From positions 1 through 64,000 of the forward strand of contig NZ_FMVJ01000017.1 of the NCBI RefSeq assembly GCF_900102135.1: 64,000 nt of DNA. Direction: 5' to 3'. This DNA is from Microvirga guangxiensis (GTDB lineage Bacteria > Pseudomonadota > Alphaproteobacteria > Rhizobiales > Beijerinckiaceae). Under the pieces are notes generated by a model. The model was not told the origin of the DNA. It was given only the letters and a program-made list of their open reading frames with translations, and did not search any database. Each line of letters starts with the position of its first letter. Position 1 is the stretch's first letter. Positions 28,208-35,974 of this stretch are shown piece by piece. A program made the position numbers and the translations under genes.

Positions 28208-28639
28208 TCAGGCGGTTGCGATGTATTCCTTGATCGCCTGACTCTCGGCCTCGATCTCCTCCACGCGCTGCTTCACCACATCTCCGATGGAAATGATGCC
28301 GATGAGCTGCCCTCCCTCGACGACGGGAACGTGGCGGAACTTCTGCTGCGTCATCAGCTCCATGAGATCGTTGATGGAGCTGCGGCCTGTACACGTCACC
28401 ACCTGCCCGGTCATGAAGCGGGAGACCGGCTCATCGAGCGCCTGCGGTCCGTGAGTGGCGACAGCCTTGACGATATCGCGCTCGGAGAGAATGCCGGCGA
28501 CCGGCTGCCTGCCATCCACGACCACCACGGCACCGATCCTGCGCTCGGAGAGAAGCCGGGCCGCATCGGCCAGCGAGCGCCCCGCTTCCATGGAGACGAC
28601 ATTGCGTCCTTTCAGCGAAAGGATCTGATCGACATTCAT
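28208..28639 (-). CDS. CBS-pair protein
   Basis: A 143-residue stand-alone tandem CBS protein. The first repeat includes SLADAARLLSERRIGAVVVV and ILSERDIVKAVATHG; the second includes SINDLMELMTQQKFRHVPVV and GIISIGDVVKQRVEE. Such proteins sense adenine nucleotides or SAM and regulate partners. The start at 28639 follows GGGAGGG; an upstream extension to 28774 is rejected for lack of a site. It may be transcribed with the rhomboid gene upstream on the same strand. Confidence 0.92.
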   Translation of the reverse strand: MNVDQILSLKGRNVVSMEAGRSLADAARLLSERRIGAVVVVDGRQPVAGILSERDIVKAVATHGPQALDEPVSRFMTGQVVTCTGRSSINDLMELMTQQKFRHVPVVEGGQLIGIISIGDVVKQRVEEIEAESQAIKEYIATA

Positions 28640-28770
28640 GTTTTCCCTCCCGTTGAGCGGCGCGAGGAGCCGTTGGGCGTCGCAGCCGCCAGGATCGACC
28701 AAGGCTGTCCCATGAATGAGGGATAACCCTGCGTCAGCTCTAGGGATGATTGAGCGAAACCACGGCGCTT

Positions 28771-29589
28771 TCAAGCCGAGATATGGCGCCCGTCCAGCGG
28801 GATCGGGTCGAGCCAGGGGAAAATGAACAGCCCGACGAGGAATCCGCCCACATGCGCTTCCCAGGCAATGTTACCCTCGGCCATGCCGATGGGCTGGACG
28901 ACGGCGAAGAGGTAGTTGGTGGCAAACCACACGCCGAGGAAAACCAGGAAAGGCCGGTTCCTGATGATGTGGGCGAAAGCCTGGCGGGGCCGCTCATGGG
29001 GTTCCGTGAGGCGCCCTTCCCAATGCCACGTCGCGGGCGCAAACATGAACCAGGCGGCGGCGGCCATGAGGCCGGAGACCGCACCCGACGCGCCGATCAT
29101 CGGTATGACCTGCATGGGGTTGATCGCCACATAGAGGACGGCGCCGCCGATGGCCGACAGCATGGACAGAAGAAAGAAGCGCCACGCCCCGCAACGGCGC
29201 GCGATCGGGGTGCCGAAAGCCGCAAGCCAGATGCTGTTGATGAGCAGATGCACCCAGGAGCCGTGAAGCAGCGCATAGCTCAAAGCCGTCCAGGGGCGTC
29301 CCTCCCCGTCGCCGAGAATGTACTGGGCGAAGGCGGCGATGGGCTCCATCGCATTCTCGGACGCGCCCTGCTGCAGCATCCGGACAACTTCCTGGCTGTC
29401 GACCCCGCCATAAGCCACCGCCCAGCGGGCGGGAATCACCGCCCAGTCGATCACCACCTGAAAATCGGTCTCCTCGGACAGGAAGAACATCCGAAAGGCA
29501 TGAATCGCTACCAGGACGAGAATGCTGAAGGTCACTATCGACGGCAGATTGAAAATCGGCTCGCGAACACGGGGCTGACGCAATGGCAT
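28771..29589 (-). CDS. Rhomboid-family intramembrane serine protease
   Basis: About 272 residues with six or seven membrane helices. The catalytic Ser is in IGASGAVSGLMAAAAWF (about residue 168), the His is in WEAHVGGFLVG near the C-terminus, and the helix-2 motif HGSWVHLLINSIWLAAFG is also present. It cleaves transmembrane substrates within the inner membrane. A long loop between helix 1 and the HG..HLLIN segment is typical of the alphaproteobacterial subgroup. ATG 29589 is preferred to a TTG two codons upstream. Confidence 0.93.
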   Translation of the reverse strand: MPLRQPRVREPIFNLPSIVTFSILVLVAIHAFRMFFLSEETDFQVVIDWAVIPARWAVAYGGVDSQEVVRMLQQGASENAMEPIAAFAQYILGDGEGRPWTALSYALLHGSWVHLLINSIWLAAFGTPIARRCGAWRFFLLSMLSAIGGAVLYVAINPMQVIPMIGASGAVSGLMAAAAWFMFAPATWHWEGRLTEPHERPRQAFAHIIRNRPFLVFLGVWFATNYLFAVVQPIGMAEGNIAWEAHVGGFLVGLFIFPWLDPIPLDGRHISA

Positions 29590-29776
29590 GGACAACTTTT
29601 TCTCAGGCTGGCAGCATAGGGAATCAGAGCTGGCAGCGGGCGGCGAACTTCTTGAGGTAGCCTTCTATGTGGAATCCGGCCCAAGGAAAACCAAGCATTT
29701 AGCTTGACCTTTCCCTGACCCAGAGGAATGCTTTCCTCTCTCCGGTCATACTTAGAACTTTTTTGTTAACCATAAC

Positions 29777-29802
29777 GGAACCGCCAGCAGGCGCGACGCG
29801 TT
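29777..29802 (+). promoter_or_regulatory. Putative EcfG (general stress response) promoter
   Basis: GGAAC at 29777-29781 and CGTT at 29799-29802 are separated by 17 bases, matching the known alphaproteobacterial EcfG consensus GGAAC-N16/17-cGTT. The BTLCP protease gene starts 81 bases downstream on the same strand. Confidence 0.5.
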
Positions 29803-29883
29803 AACTCACCTTTTACTTTCCGCTTGAGCCGGAAATGCAACCATGTCAGTTTGGTTAAAAGAACATTAACCGGCTGGTGGGGC

Positions 29884-30567
29884 ATGCGGCAGGATTATTT
29901 CAAAAAAAGCGTTTTCAGCGGTTCAAACGAGAAGTTTTCCTTCTCTGGCAATTTCATCAAGGCAGCCATCGTTTCGGCACTCATGGTATGCGCAGGCGGC
30001 GCAGCTCAGGCTCAGACCCTGGCTTCGCTCCCCTCCTCCAGCAATCCGATTGCCAGCATGGGCACGGCGAAGCCTCTCGTGGCTTGGACGAAATTCTGCG
30101 ACAGCAATCCTGCTGAATGCGCCGTCAACGTGAACGAGGCCGACGTCATCGAACTGACGCCGCAGGTCTGGAAGACCATCGTCTCCGTCAACCAGCGCGT
30201 GAATTCCACCATCAAGGCCGTGACCGACGCGGACCATTGGGGCGTCGTGGATATCTGGGACTTCGCCGAGGACGGCCGTGGCGATTGCGAGGACTTCCAG
30301 CTTCTGAAGCGCCGCATTCTCGCGGAGAGCGGCCTTCCGCGCCGCGCCATGCGCATGACGGTCGTGATCGACGAGCTCGGCGAAGGCCACGCGGTGCTGA
30401 TGGTTCGCACCAATCGCGGCGATTACGTGCTCGACAACAAGACCTCTTCGGTCCTGCCCTGGAGCAAGACCGGCTACGTCTACATCAAGCGCGAGAGCCA
30501 GGATCAGGTTGGCTGGGTTTCGCTGGGCGGCATCGCCACCTCGCCGACCACCACCGCGAACCGCTAA
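29884..30567 (+). CDS. Bacterial transglutaminase-like cysteine proteinase (BTLCP, exported)
   Basis: 227 residues. A basic N-terminus and hydrophobic segment (AAIVSALMVCAGGAAQAQ) form a signal peptide. The papain-like triad can be read as Cys135 in GRGDCEDFQLLKRR, His169 in GEGHAVLMVRT and Asp184 in GDYVLDN. In other proteobacteria this family (LapG relatives) processes large adhesins in the periplasm; no lapA/lapD homologue is seen nearby, so the substrate is open. ATG 29884 has GGTGGGG upstream; an upstream ORF extension to 29824 lacks one. A stress-type promoter motif precedes it. Confidence 0.88.
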   Translation: MRQDYFKKSVFSGSNEKFSFSGNFIKAAIVSALMVCAGGAAQAQTLASLPSSSNPIASMGTAKPLVAWTKFCDSNPAECAVNVNEADVIELTPQVWKTIVSVNQRVNSTIKAVTDADHWGVVDIWDFAEDGRGDCEDFQLLKRRILAESGLPRRAMRMTVVIDELGEGHAVLMVRTNRGDYVLDNKTSSVLPWSKTGYVYIKRESQDQVGWVSLGGIATSPTTTANR

Positions 30568-30606
30568 GACCGGTTCGAACTTTCCGAATTCAAAGCATGA
30601 GGCGGG

Positions 30607-31137
30607 TCAGTCGATCCGCCTCATTCCTTTTGCGAAGCGCTGCCAGTTCGCCACGTAGCCCCTAGCCGACCAGCGCAGCCTCTCGATGGCCGCCTCGTCC
30701 AGCACGCGGATCGCCTTGGCGGGCGCACCGACTATGAGGCTGTTGTCCGGAAATTCCTTGCCTTCCATGACGAGGGCGTTGGCGCCGACGAGGCAATTCT
30801 TGCCGATACGGACATGGTTGAGCACGGTCGCTCCCATGCCGATGAGGGAATTCTCGCCGATGGTGCAGCCATGCAGGATGGCGCTGTGGCCGATGGTGCA
30901 GCCCGCGCCCACAGTCAGCGGCGCGCCCATGTCCGTGTGAAGCACGGCCCCTTCCTGGATGTTCGTGCCCTCGCCGATGTCGATGAGTTCATTGTCGCCG
31001 CGCAGCACGGCTCCGAACCAGACGCCGACATCCGCGCCGAGCTTGACCTTGCCGATCACATGAGCATCCGGGGCGATCCAGAAACGGCCCTCTTCCGGCA
31101 GCATGGGAGAAACATCGTCGAGGCTGTAGATCGGCAT
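30607..31137 (-). CDS. Gamma-class carbonic anhydrase family protein
   Basis: 176 residues of left-handed beta-helix hexapeptide repeats (GKVKLGADVGVWFGAVLRGD, NIQEGAVLHTD, CTIGHSAILHG). The His residues in LHTD, GHS and LHG match the metal ligands of gamma carbonic anhydrase and related YrdA/PaaY proteins. It probably forms a cytosolic trimer; activity cannot be assured from sequence. It is followed upstream on the same strand by DUF3126 and cysE. Confidence 0.93.
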   Translation of the reverse strand: MPIYSLDDVSPMLPEEGRFWIAPDAHVIGKVKLGADVGVWFGAVLRGDNELIDIGEGTNIQEGAVLHTDMGAPLTVGAGCTIGHSAILHGCTIGENSLIGMGATVLNHVRIGKNCLVGANALVMEGKEFPDNSLIVGAPAKAIRVLDEAAIERLRWSARGYVANWQRFAKGMRRID

Positions 31138-31194
31138 GGAGCTCCTCGAAATGAAAACGGCAGAACCGGAAGGTTCTGCCGTGAATGGTGCCGC

Positions 31195-31407
31195 TTAGTC
31201 CTCGAGATCCGTGTCGAGGATCGCCATGGTGAAGTTGAAGGAGCGGTCCCCGTCCTCGTCGTCGACGAAGAGCACGCCGACGAATTCCTCACCAATGTAA
31301 ACTTCCGCCGAGTCGGTCTTCTTGGGGCGACCGACAACTCGGATCGAGTGGTTCGCAAAGGTCTGGCGCAGGTAGCGCTCGACTTTCGCCATCTCCGTTT
31401 TGTCCAC
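31195..31407 (-). CDS. DUF3126 family protein
   Basis: 70 residues with the conserved block RVVGRPKKTDSAEVYIGEEF and the acidic end VDDEDGDRSFNFTMAILDTD, characteristic of an alphaproteobacterial family of unknown function. The GTG at 31407 is chosen because AAAGGA lies six bases upstream and the product then matches the usual family length near 70; the frame stays open to 31449 but has no ribosome site there. It lies between cysE and the gamma carbonic anhydrase gene in the same orientation. Confidence 0.88.
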   Translation of the reverse strand: MDKTEMAKVERYLRQTFANHSIRVVGRPKKTDSAEVYIGEEFVGVLFVDDEDGDRSFNFTMAILDTDLED

Positions 31408-31491
31408 TACAGGTCCTTTCTCAACTTGTTCGGCATCAGCCATTGCCACGCCCGGCCAACGCGGGCAAGCGGGGTTGAGTTCTTCTCCCCG

Positions 31492-32328
31492 TCAGATCCC
31501 CTCGGCTTCGGACAGCCGGTGATCCATGGAGAGAGCAGGCTCTTCGCACCCGGCCGTGCCCACAACCTTGGCCGGAACGCCGGCGACGGTCGCGTTATGG
31601 GGCACGGGTTTCAGAACCACGGAACCCGCAGCAATTCTCGCGCAATGGCCTACCTCGATATTGCCGAGGATTTTGGCTCCGGCTCCGATGAGCACGCCAT
31701 GGCGGATCTTCGGGTGGCGGTCGCCGCGCTCCTTGCCGGTCCCGCCCAGCGTCACGTCCTGGAGCATGGACACGTTGTCCTCGATGATGGCGGTCGCGCC
31801 GACCACGAGGCCGGTGGCGTGATCGAGGAAGATGCCGCGCCCGATCCGCGCAGCGGGATGAATATCCGTCTGGAAGGTGTCGGAGGAGCGGCTCTGAAGA
31901 TAGAGCGCGAAATCCTGTCGGCCCCGGCTCCAGAGCCAATGGGCCAGACGATGCGTCTGGATGGCATGGAAGCCCTTGAAATAGAGCACCGGCTCGATGG
32001 CCCGGGTCACGACCGGATCACGGTCCAGCACAGCGCTGATATCGGCCCGGAAGGCCTCGCCGATGCTCTTGTCCTGCTCGACAGCCTCCAGGAAGACCTG
32101 CTCGATGATATCGGCCGGTAGGGCCGCGTGGCCCAGGCGCGAGGCGACACGGTGAATCACCGCGGCCTCCAGGCTCGGCTGGTGCAGGATGGCGCTCAGC
32201 ACGAAACCGCCGAGAGCGGGCTCGGCCTGAACGACGGCTTCAGCCTCGGTCCGCAGCCGGTTCCAGAGCGGATCGACCTTGCCGGCGAGAAAATCCGGAT
32301 TTCCGGACTTCAAGCGCGTCTGTGCCAT
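31492..32328 (-). CDS. cysE: Serine O-acetyltransferase
   Basis: A 278-residue enzyme that acetylates L-serine with acetyl-CoA, committing it to cysteine synthesis. The N-terminal helical domain (DPLWNRLRTEAEAVVQAEPA) precedes the hexapeptide helix with DIHPAARIGRGIFLDHATG and HPKIRHGVLIGAGAKILGNI, containing the catalytic His of the family. AAGGAG precedes the ATG. The C-terminal tail after GVPAKVVG is longer than the minimal enzyme and could carry the cysteine-feedback or OASS-binding end, although it terminates in Gly-Ile, which fits an OASS-interacting C-terminal Ile. Confidence 0.95.
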   Translation of the reverse strand: MAQTRLKSGNPDFLAGKVDPLWNRLRTEAEAVVQAEPALGGFVLSAILHQPSLEAAVIHRVASRLGHAALPADIIEQVFLEAVEQDKSIGEAFRADISAVLDRDPVVTRAIEPVLYFKGFHAIQTHRLAHWLWSRGRQDFALYLQSRSSDTFQTDIHPAARIGRGIFLDHATGLVVGATAIIEDNVSMLQDVTLGGTGKERGDRHPKIRHGVLIGAGAKILGNIEVGHCARIAAGSVVLKPVPHNATVAGVPAKVVGTAGCEEPALSMDHRLSEAEGI

Positions 32329-32409
32329 GATAATCTCCTTGCCGGCTCGGCTCTTAACTCATCACATACATAAGAAGTCGCGGCCCCATACCATAGATCC
32401 CCGGACCCC

Positions 32410-33210
32410 ATGAACGCCTCTTTTTCGTCTAGCAGCCCCAAGCTCACTGCATCCGTCGACGGTCCCATCGCGACGCTTGCCATCGACAATCCGGCGAAGC
32501 GCAACGCCCTGGACCTGGAAATGTGGCGAGCCCTCCCCGGCATTCTCGAAGCCCTGGACAAGGACGAGAGCGTGCGCGTGATCGTCCTGCGCGGCGCAGG
32601 ACTGGAATCCTTCGCCTCCGGCGCCGACATCGCGGAGTTCGAAACCGTGCGCGCCGATGCCGAAGGCGGACGGGCCTACGAGGCGATCAACGAGGCGGCC
32701 TTCTGGGCCGTCGCCCATTGCTCGAAACCGGTGATCGCCATGATCCGTGGCTTTTGCCTCGGTGGCGGGTTCGGACTGGCGCTCTCCTGCGACCTGCGCA
32801 TTGCCTCCGAGAGCGCGGTGTTCGGCATTCCCGCGGCACGGCTCGGAATCGGCTATCCGCCGGGTGCGATGAGGTTGGTGACGGCGGCCGTCGGCGCGCC
32901 TGCCGCCAAGGACCTGTTCTACACGGCGCGCCGCATCAATGCCGAGGAAGCGCAGCGCCTCGGCGTCGTTCAGCGCGTGGTGCAGGACGATGTTCTCGAG
33001 AACATCACTTTCGACATGGCGCATGACATCGCGAGAAACGCGCCGCTCACGATCCGCGCCGCGAAAGCCGCCATCGATGACGCGATGGGGCTCGCGCATC
33101 CCCACACCGATCCTGTCGCGCTGGCCGACCAATGCTTCGACAGCGCGGATGCGGTGGAGGGGCGCACGGCTTTCCTGGAAAAACGCCAGCCCATCTTCAA
33201 GGGCCGTTGA
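32410..33210 (+). CDS. Enoyl-CoA hydratase/isomerase family protein
   Basis: 266-residue crotonase-fold enzyme. The oxyanion segments are ESFASGADIAEF and GFCLGGGFGLALSCDLRIAS. The usual catalytic Glu pair is not evident: the position after the second block reads AARLGIGYPPGAMRL, lacking the typical GxxPGxGG(T/S) pattern, so this may be a decarboxylase- or isomerase-like member, not a hydratase. It is divergent from cysE and convergent with the methyltransferase at 33214, three bases apart. Confidence 0.88.
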   Translation: MNASFSSSSPKLTASVDGPIATLAIDNPAKRNALDLEMWRALPGILEALDKDESVRVIVLRGAGLESFASGADIAEFETVRADAEGGRAYEAINEAAFWAVAHCSKPVIAMIRGFCLGGGFGLALSCDLRIASESAVFGIPAARLGIGYPPGAMRLVTAAVGAPAAKDLFYTARRINAEEAQRLGVVQRVVQDDVLENITFDMAHDIARNAPLTIRAAKAAIDDAMGLAHPHTDPVALADQCFDSADAVEGRTAFLEKRQPIFKGR

Positions 33211-33213
33211 GGC

Positions 33214-33699
33214 TCAGCGCCGGTAGACGAAGTAGCGGCCTTCGGAAACACCCGTTTGCGCGGAAATGTCCGCGCATGATGGAAGATCGAAAGCGCGATC
33301 GGCCACGAGAAGACCGCCCGGCTGCAGCAGGCTTTCAATCAGTGGGGAAAGCCGCTGCGCAAGCTCACGATTGGCCTGCGCGTCACCGGTGCCGATATCC
33401 GCATGGACCAGCGCCGCAGAGCCTGCGCCGAAGCGTTCGGTGAAAAGCGGCAGGGTCTCGAAGATATCGCCGACGATGAGATATTCGTCCGGCGGAATGC
33501 AATCGGGATGCGCTGCAGGCGAGCGTTCGAACACATAGATCTCGCGTCCCGGCAAACGTTCCCGCAGGTGATCGTAGGTGCGCCCGTTCCCGAGGCCGAG
33601 TTCGAGCACGAGGCCCTGCGCGGATATTTCACGCGTCGCCCAATCCAAAAGATCGCGCTGCGCCGTCAACCGGCGAATGACGCTGTCGAGTCGTGTCAT
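33214..33699 (-). CDS. Class I SAM-dependent methyltransferase-like protein
   Basis: 161 residues. The SAM-binding motif I is VLELGLGNGRTYDHL, followed by an acidic turn at YVFERSP and motif ALVHADIGTGD. The fold is short for this class, so it may be a minimal Rossmann methyltransferase; the acceptor is unknown. It is convergent with the enoyl-CoA hydratase gene and lies before an R3 repeat. Confidence 0.82.
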   Translation of the reverse strand: MTRLDSVIRRLTAQRDLLDWATREISAQGLVLELGLGNGRTYDHLRERLPGREIYVFERSPAAHPDCIPPDEYLIVGDIFETLPLFTERFGAGSAALVHADIGTGDAQANRELAQRLSPLIESLLQPGGLLVADRAFDLPSCADISAQTGVSEGRYFVYRR

Positions 33700-33800
33700 C
33701 CCTGTCTCCTTCGGGGAGGAAGTGGAGGAACAAAGGTTTTAGTCAATGAAGAGTCCACGCCTTTCGCTTCACAGGTCAGCACCCCTCGACCGTATCTCGA

Positions 33801-33902
33801 TCCTCATCCTGAGGAGCAGCCGTAAGCTGCGTCTCGAAGGAGGCTCCAGAGCGCACTGAACCCTCCTTCGAGACGGCACTACGTGCCTCCTCAGGATGAG
33901 GG
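33801..33902. repeat. Dispersed inverted repeat, family R3
   Basis: A clean copy running from CCTCATCCTGAGGAGC to GCCTCCTCAGGATGAGG with inner GTCTCGAAGGAGG / CCTCCTTCGAGAC arms. It is found between the methyltransferase and the hydrolase gene, outside any gene. Confidence 0.85.
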
Positions 33903-33936
33903 TTGTGCAAGGGAGAAGAAAGGCAGAGCGCCCCAC

Positions 33937-34701
33937 TCACGGCCTGCGAGCGAGAAACTCCAGCACGCCTTGCTTGTGCACCTTGTCGCCGACCGCGAGG
34001 TTGTGATCGCGACCGGGGATGTCGAGGCCGGTTGCATTCGGCAACAGCTTCACGAGTTCCGGCCCCGAGCCCGCCACATCGTCGTTGGTGCCGACGGAAA
34101 CCAGAGTCGGCAGCGTGATGGATGCAACCTCCTCTTTCGTCAGCGCCTGACGGGAGCCGCGAATGCATGCGGCGAGCGCTTTCAAGTCGCTGCCGTTCTG
34201 TTCGGCGAAAGCGCGGAACATGCGCTGCATCGGATCGGTCAACTCATCCAGCGAACGCGCTTCCATGGCATCGGCAATGCCGAGCGGAAGCCCGACGCCG
34301 TCGATGAGATGAATGCCGAGACCGCCCAGCATCGCGGAGCGCATGCGTTCGGGCGAGGCCAACGCCATATGCGCGGTGATGCGCGCGCCCATGGAATAAC
34401 CCATCACGTCGGCGCGCTCGATGCCGAGATGATCGAGAAGACGCACGCCGTCCTCCGCCATGCGGTAGGAATGATAAGCGTCGGGATCGTAGAGCTTTTC
34501 GCTCTCGCCATGTCCGCGGTTGTCGAAGGCGATCACGCGATAACCCTCGCGCGTCAGCGTCTTCACCCAGAGCGGGTTGACCCAGTTCACCGCATGGCTC
34601 GAGGCGAAGCCGTGGATCAGCAGGATCGGATCGCCCTGCCCCTCATGGGGAGGCACGTCGATATAGGCGATGCTGACGCCGTTGGAATTGAAATAGCGCA
34701 T
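33937..34701 (-). CDS. Alpha/beta hydrolase
   Basis: 254 residues. The nucleophile elbow is GYSMGARIT (Ser), the oxyanion strand is ILLIHGFASSHAVNW, and the C-terminal His is in IPGRDHNLAVGDKVHKQG. Fold and length match small esterases/lactonases of the alpha/beta family; the substrate is unknown. ATG 34701 starts MRYFNSNGVSIAYID; an upstream extension in the same frame is low-complexity and rejected. Confidence 0.92.
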   Translation of the reverse strand: MRYFNSNGVSIAYIDVPPHEGQGDPILLIHGFASSHAVNWVNPLWVKTLTREGYRVIAFDNRGHGESEKLYDPDAYHSYRMAEDGVRLLDHLGIERADVMGYSMGARITAHMALASPERMRSAMLGGLGIHLIDGVGLPLGIADAMEARSLDELTDPMQRMFRAFAEQNGSDLKALAACIRGSRQALTKEEVASITLPTLVSVGTNDDVAGSGPELVKLLPNATGLDIPGRDHNLAVGDKVHKQGVLEFLARRP

Positions 34702-34903
34702 GGGACAACGGGGGCTGATGACGATTGCCGCGCAACCTAAGCACCCGCTCTCCCGAATACAATCGCTTTGAGCAGCAGGCTCGGGCACGACATGGGCGTC
34801 GAGATAGCACGATTGCCGGCGCAAAAGGCACGGTGCAGTCGGATTGCGCCGCTTGGGACGAGGCGCAACAAAACTTGGAGGCACACGACGAGTCCGGCGC
34901 GCT

Positions 34904-35152
34904 TCCCTCCCCCTTGCGGGGAGGGATCGAGGGTGGGGGTCGGACAGTCAGAGCGCTTTGTTGATCCAGGAAGCTCAACAGCCCTACAGCGTCCCCTCTC
35001 CTGGGTGGGAGAGGGGCAGGGGTGAGGGAAAGCCCTCTCCGGACAAGGCTCAGTCCTAACCGCTCGGGAGAATTGGATCTGCGCTTCACTGGTTTGATGT
35101 CTCACCCGGTCGATCGACCCCCACCCCTTCCCCTCCCCGCAAGGGGGAGGGA
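34904..35152. repeat. Repeat cluster, family R2 (inverted flanks with an inner G-rich copy)
   Basis: The left flank CCCTCCCCCTTGCGGGGAGG and right flank CTCCCCGCAAGGGGGAGG face each other across about 200 bases. Between them are GAGAGGGGCAGGGGTGAGGG and other G-rich runs. This is the longest R2 element in the window and accounts for the gene-free space upstream of the hydrolase. Several overlapping open frames on both strands cross it, none credible. Confidence 0.75.
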
Positions 35153-35201
35153 ACACACACATCAGCCTCCGCGCTCCTTGGCTCTATGAGGCGGATGATA
35201 T

Positions 35202-35245
35202 GTTCTTACTTTGTTCTTGACTGTTGTCCTAACCTGGGCTATAGC
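35202..35245 (+). promoter_or_regulatory. LexA (SOS) box overlapping a near-consensus sigma-70 promoter
   Basis: GTTC at 35202-35205 and GTTC at 35213-35216 are separated by exactly seven bases, the alphaproteobacterial LexA site GTTC-N7-GTTC. It abuts a -35 TTGACT (35217-35222), and a -10 TATAGC follows at 35240-35245 after a 17-bp spacer. A LexA dimer on this site would block the -35. Transcription would run rightwards from about 35252. Confidence 0.7.
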
Positions 35246-35709
35246 TATGGACATCCGGCTCCAAGAGGGGCGCGCTCGCGAGGCGTCGCATGTGTGGGGT
35301 TGGGAGCGGTCCTGTGCAGGTGCTGACGCAGCGCCTGGATGGGAGGCCCATCGCTGAAAGATGCGGTGTCCGCCTAAACAAACCGTGCGCGAGGAGCCGT
35401 CGGGTTCTTCCCACACTCGATCAACGAGCCGGACGCCTCCTCGCGCCCTCCCTCGACCCAAACCTCGGAGCCACACGCTCGCGAGGATACTCCCGCTCGC
35501 TCTTTGACACCTCGTCAGCCCCCAAACCGGCTATCTCGTTTCGAACGCGCAATGCCGTTCTGATGGAATGTCCGGGCCTGCCGCCCTTGCGAGCGGGCAA
35601 CATCGCTCCGATGAGGAAGGCTTGGGCGAGGGGAAAATTTTTGCTCTAGGCGCATGGCGCTTCGGCCATTATGGTGCGCGCGAATTTCACGGCTTTCAGA
35701 ACAACGGCA
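35246..35709 (+). other. Transcribed region behind the SOS promoter, no confident gene
   Basis: The stretch from the SOS promoter to the zinc-finger gene. An ATG at 35290 with GAGG seven bases upstream opens a 119-codon frame, but its product is Arg/Pro/Leu-rich with no domain or membrane helix I recognise, and a 36-codon frame begins at 35247. It could encode a small SOS protein, an RNA, or simply the leader of the zinc-finger and monooxygenase genes downstream. I leave it uncalled. Confidence 0.35.
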
Positions 35710-35973
35710 ATGGCTGACAAAGGTACACCCCACTTCCACAACGATCCGGGCGTTCCCGTCATTCATGTGGGCTCCAAGGAGTTCATGTGCATCGGAGCCA
35801 CGCCTCCCTTCGATCATCCCCATATCTTCATCGACATGGGCTATGACACCGAGACGGTCTGCTCCTATTGCTCGACCCTGTTCAAGTACGACCCTTCGCT
35901 GAAGGTGGACGAAGCTCGCCCGGCCGAGTGCGTCTGGGAGCCCGACTTCGCAACCTCCCCTTCATCGCGGTAA
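35710..35973 (+). CDS. CHCC-type zinc-finger protein (NDUFS6-like)
   Basis: 87 residues with the zf-CHCC arrangement: Cys in GSKEFMCIGA, His in FDHPHIF and the pair in VCSYCSTLFKY. This domain is shared with the mitochondrial complex I accessory subunit NDUFS6, and alphaproteobacterial members are thought to associate with complex I; no nuo genes are in the window. ATG 35710 (MADKGTPHFHN) fits the family start. The next gene begins one base after the stop, so the two may be co-transcribed. Confidence 0.85.
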   Translation: MADKGTPHFHNDPGVPVIHVGSKEFMCIGATPPFDHPHIFIDMGYDTETVCSYCSTLFKYDPSLKVDEARPAECVWEPDFATSPSSR

Positions 35974-35974
35974 G

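Noticed and set aside
35290-35649. A 119-codon frame behind the SOS promoter
   Set aside because: It has a ribosome site and promoter but no domain, membrane segment or clear codon signal, so it was left as a finding only.
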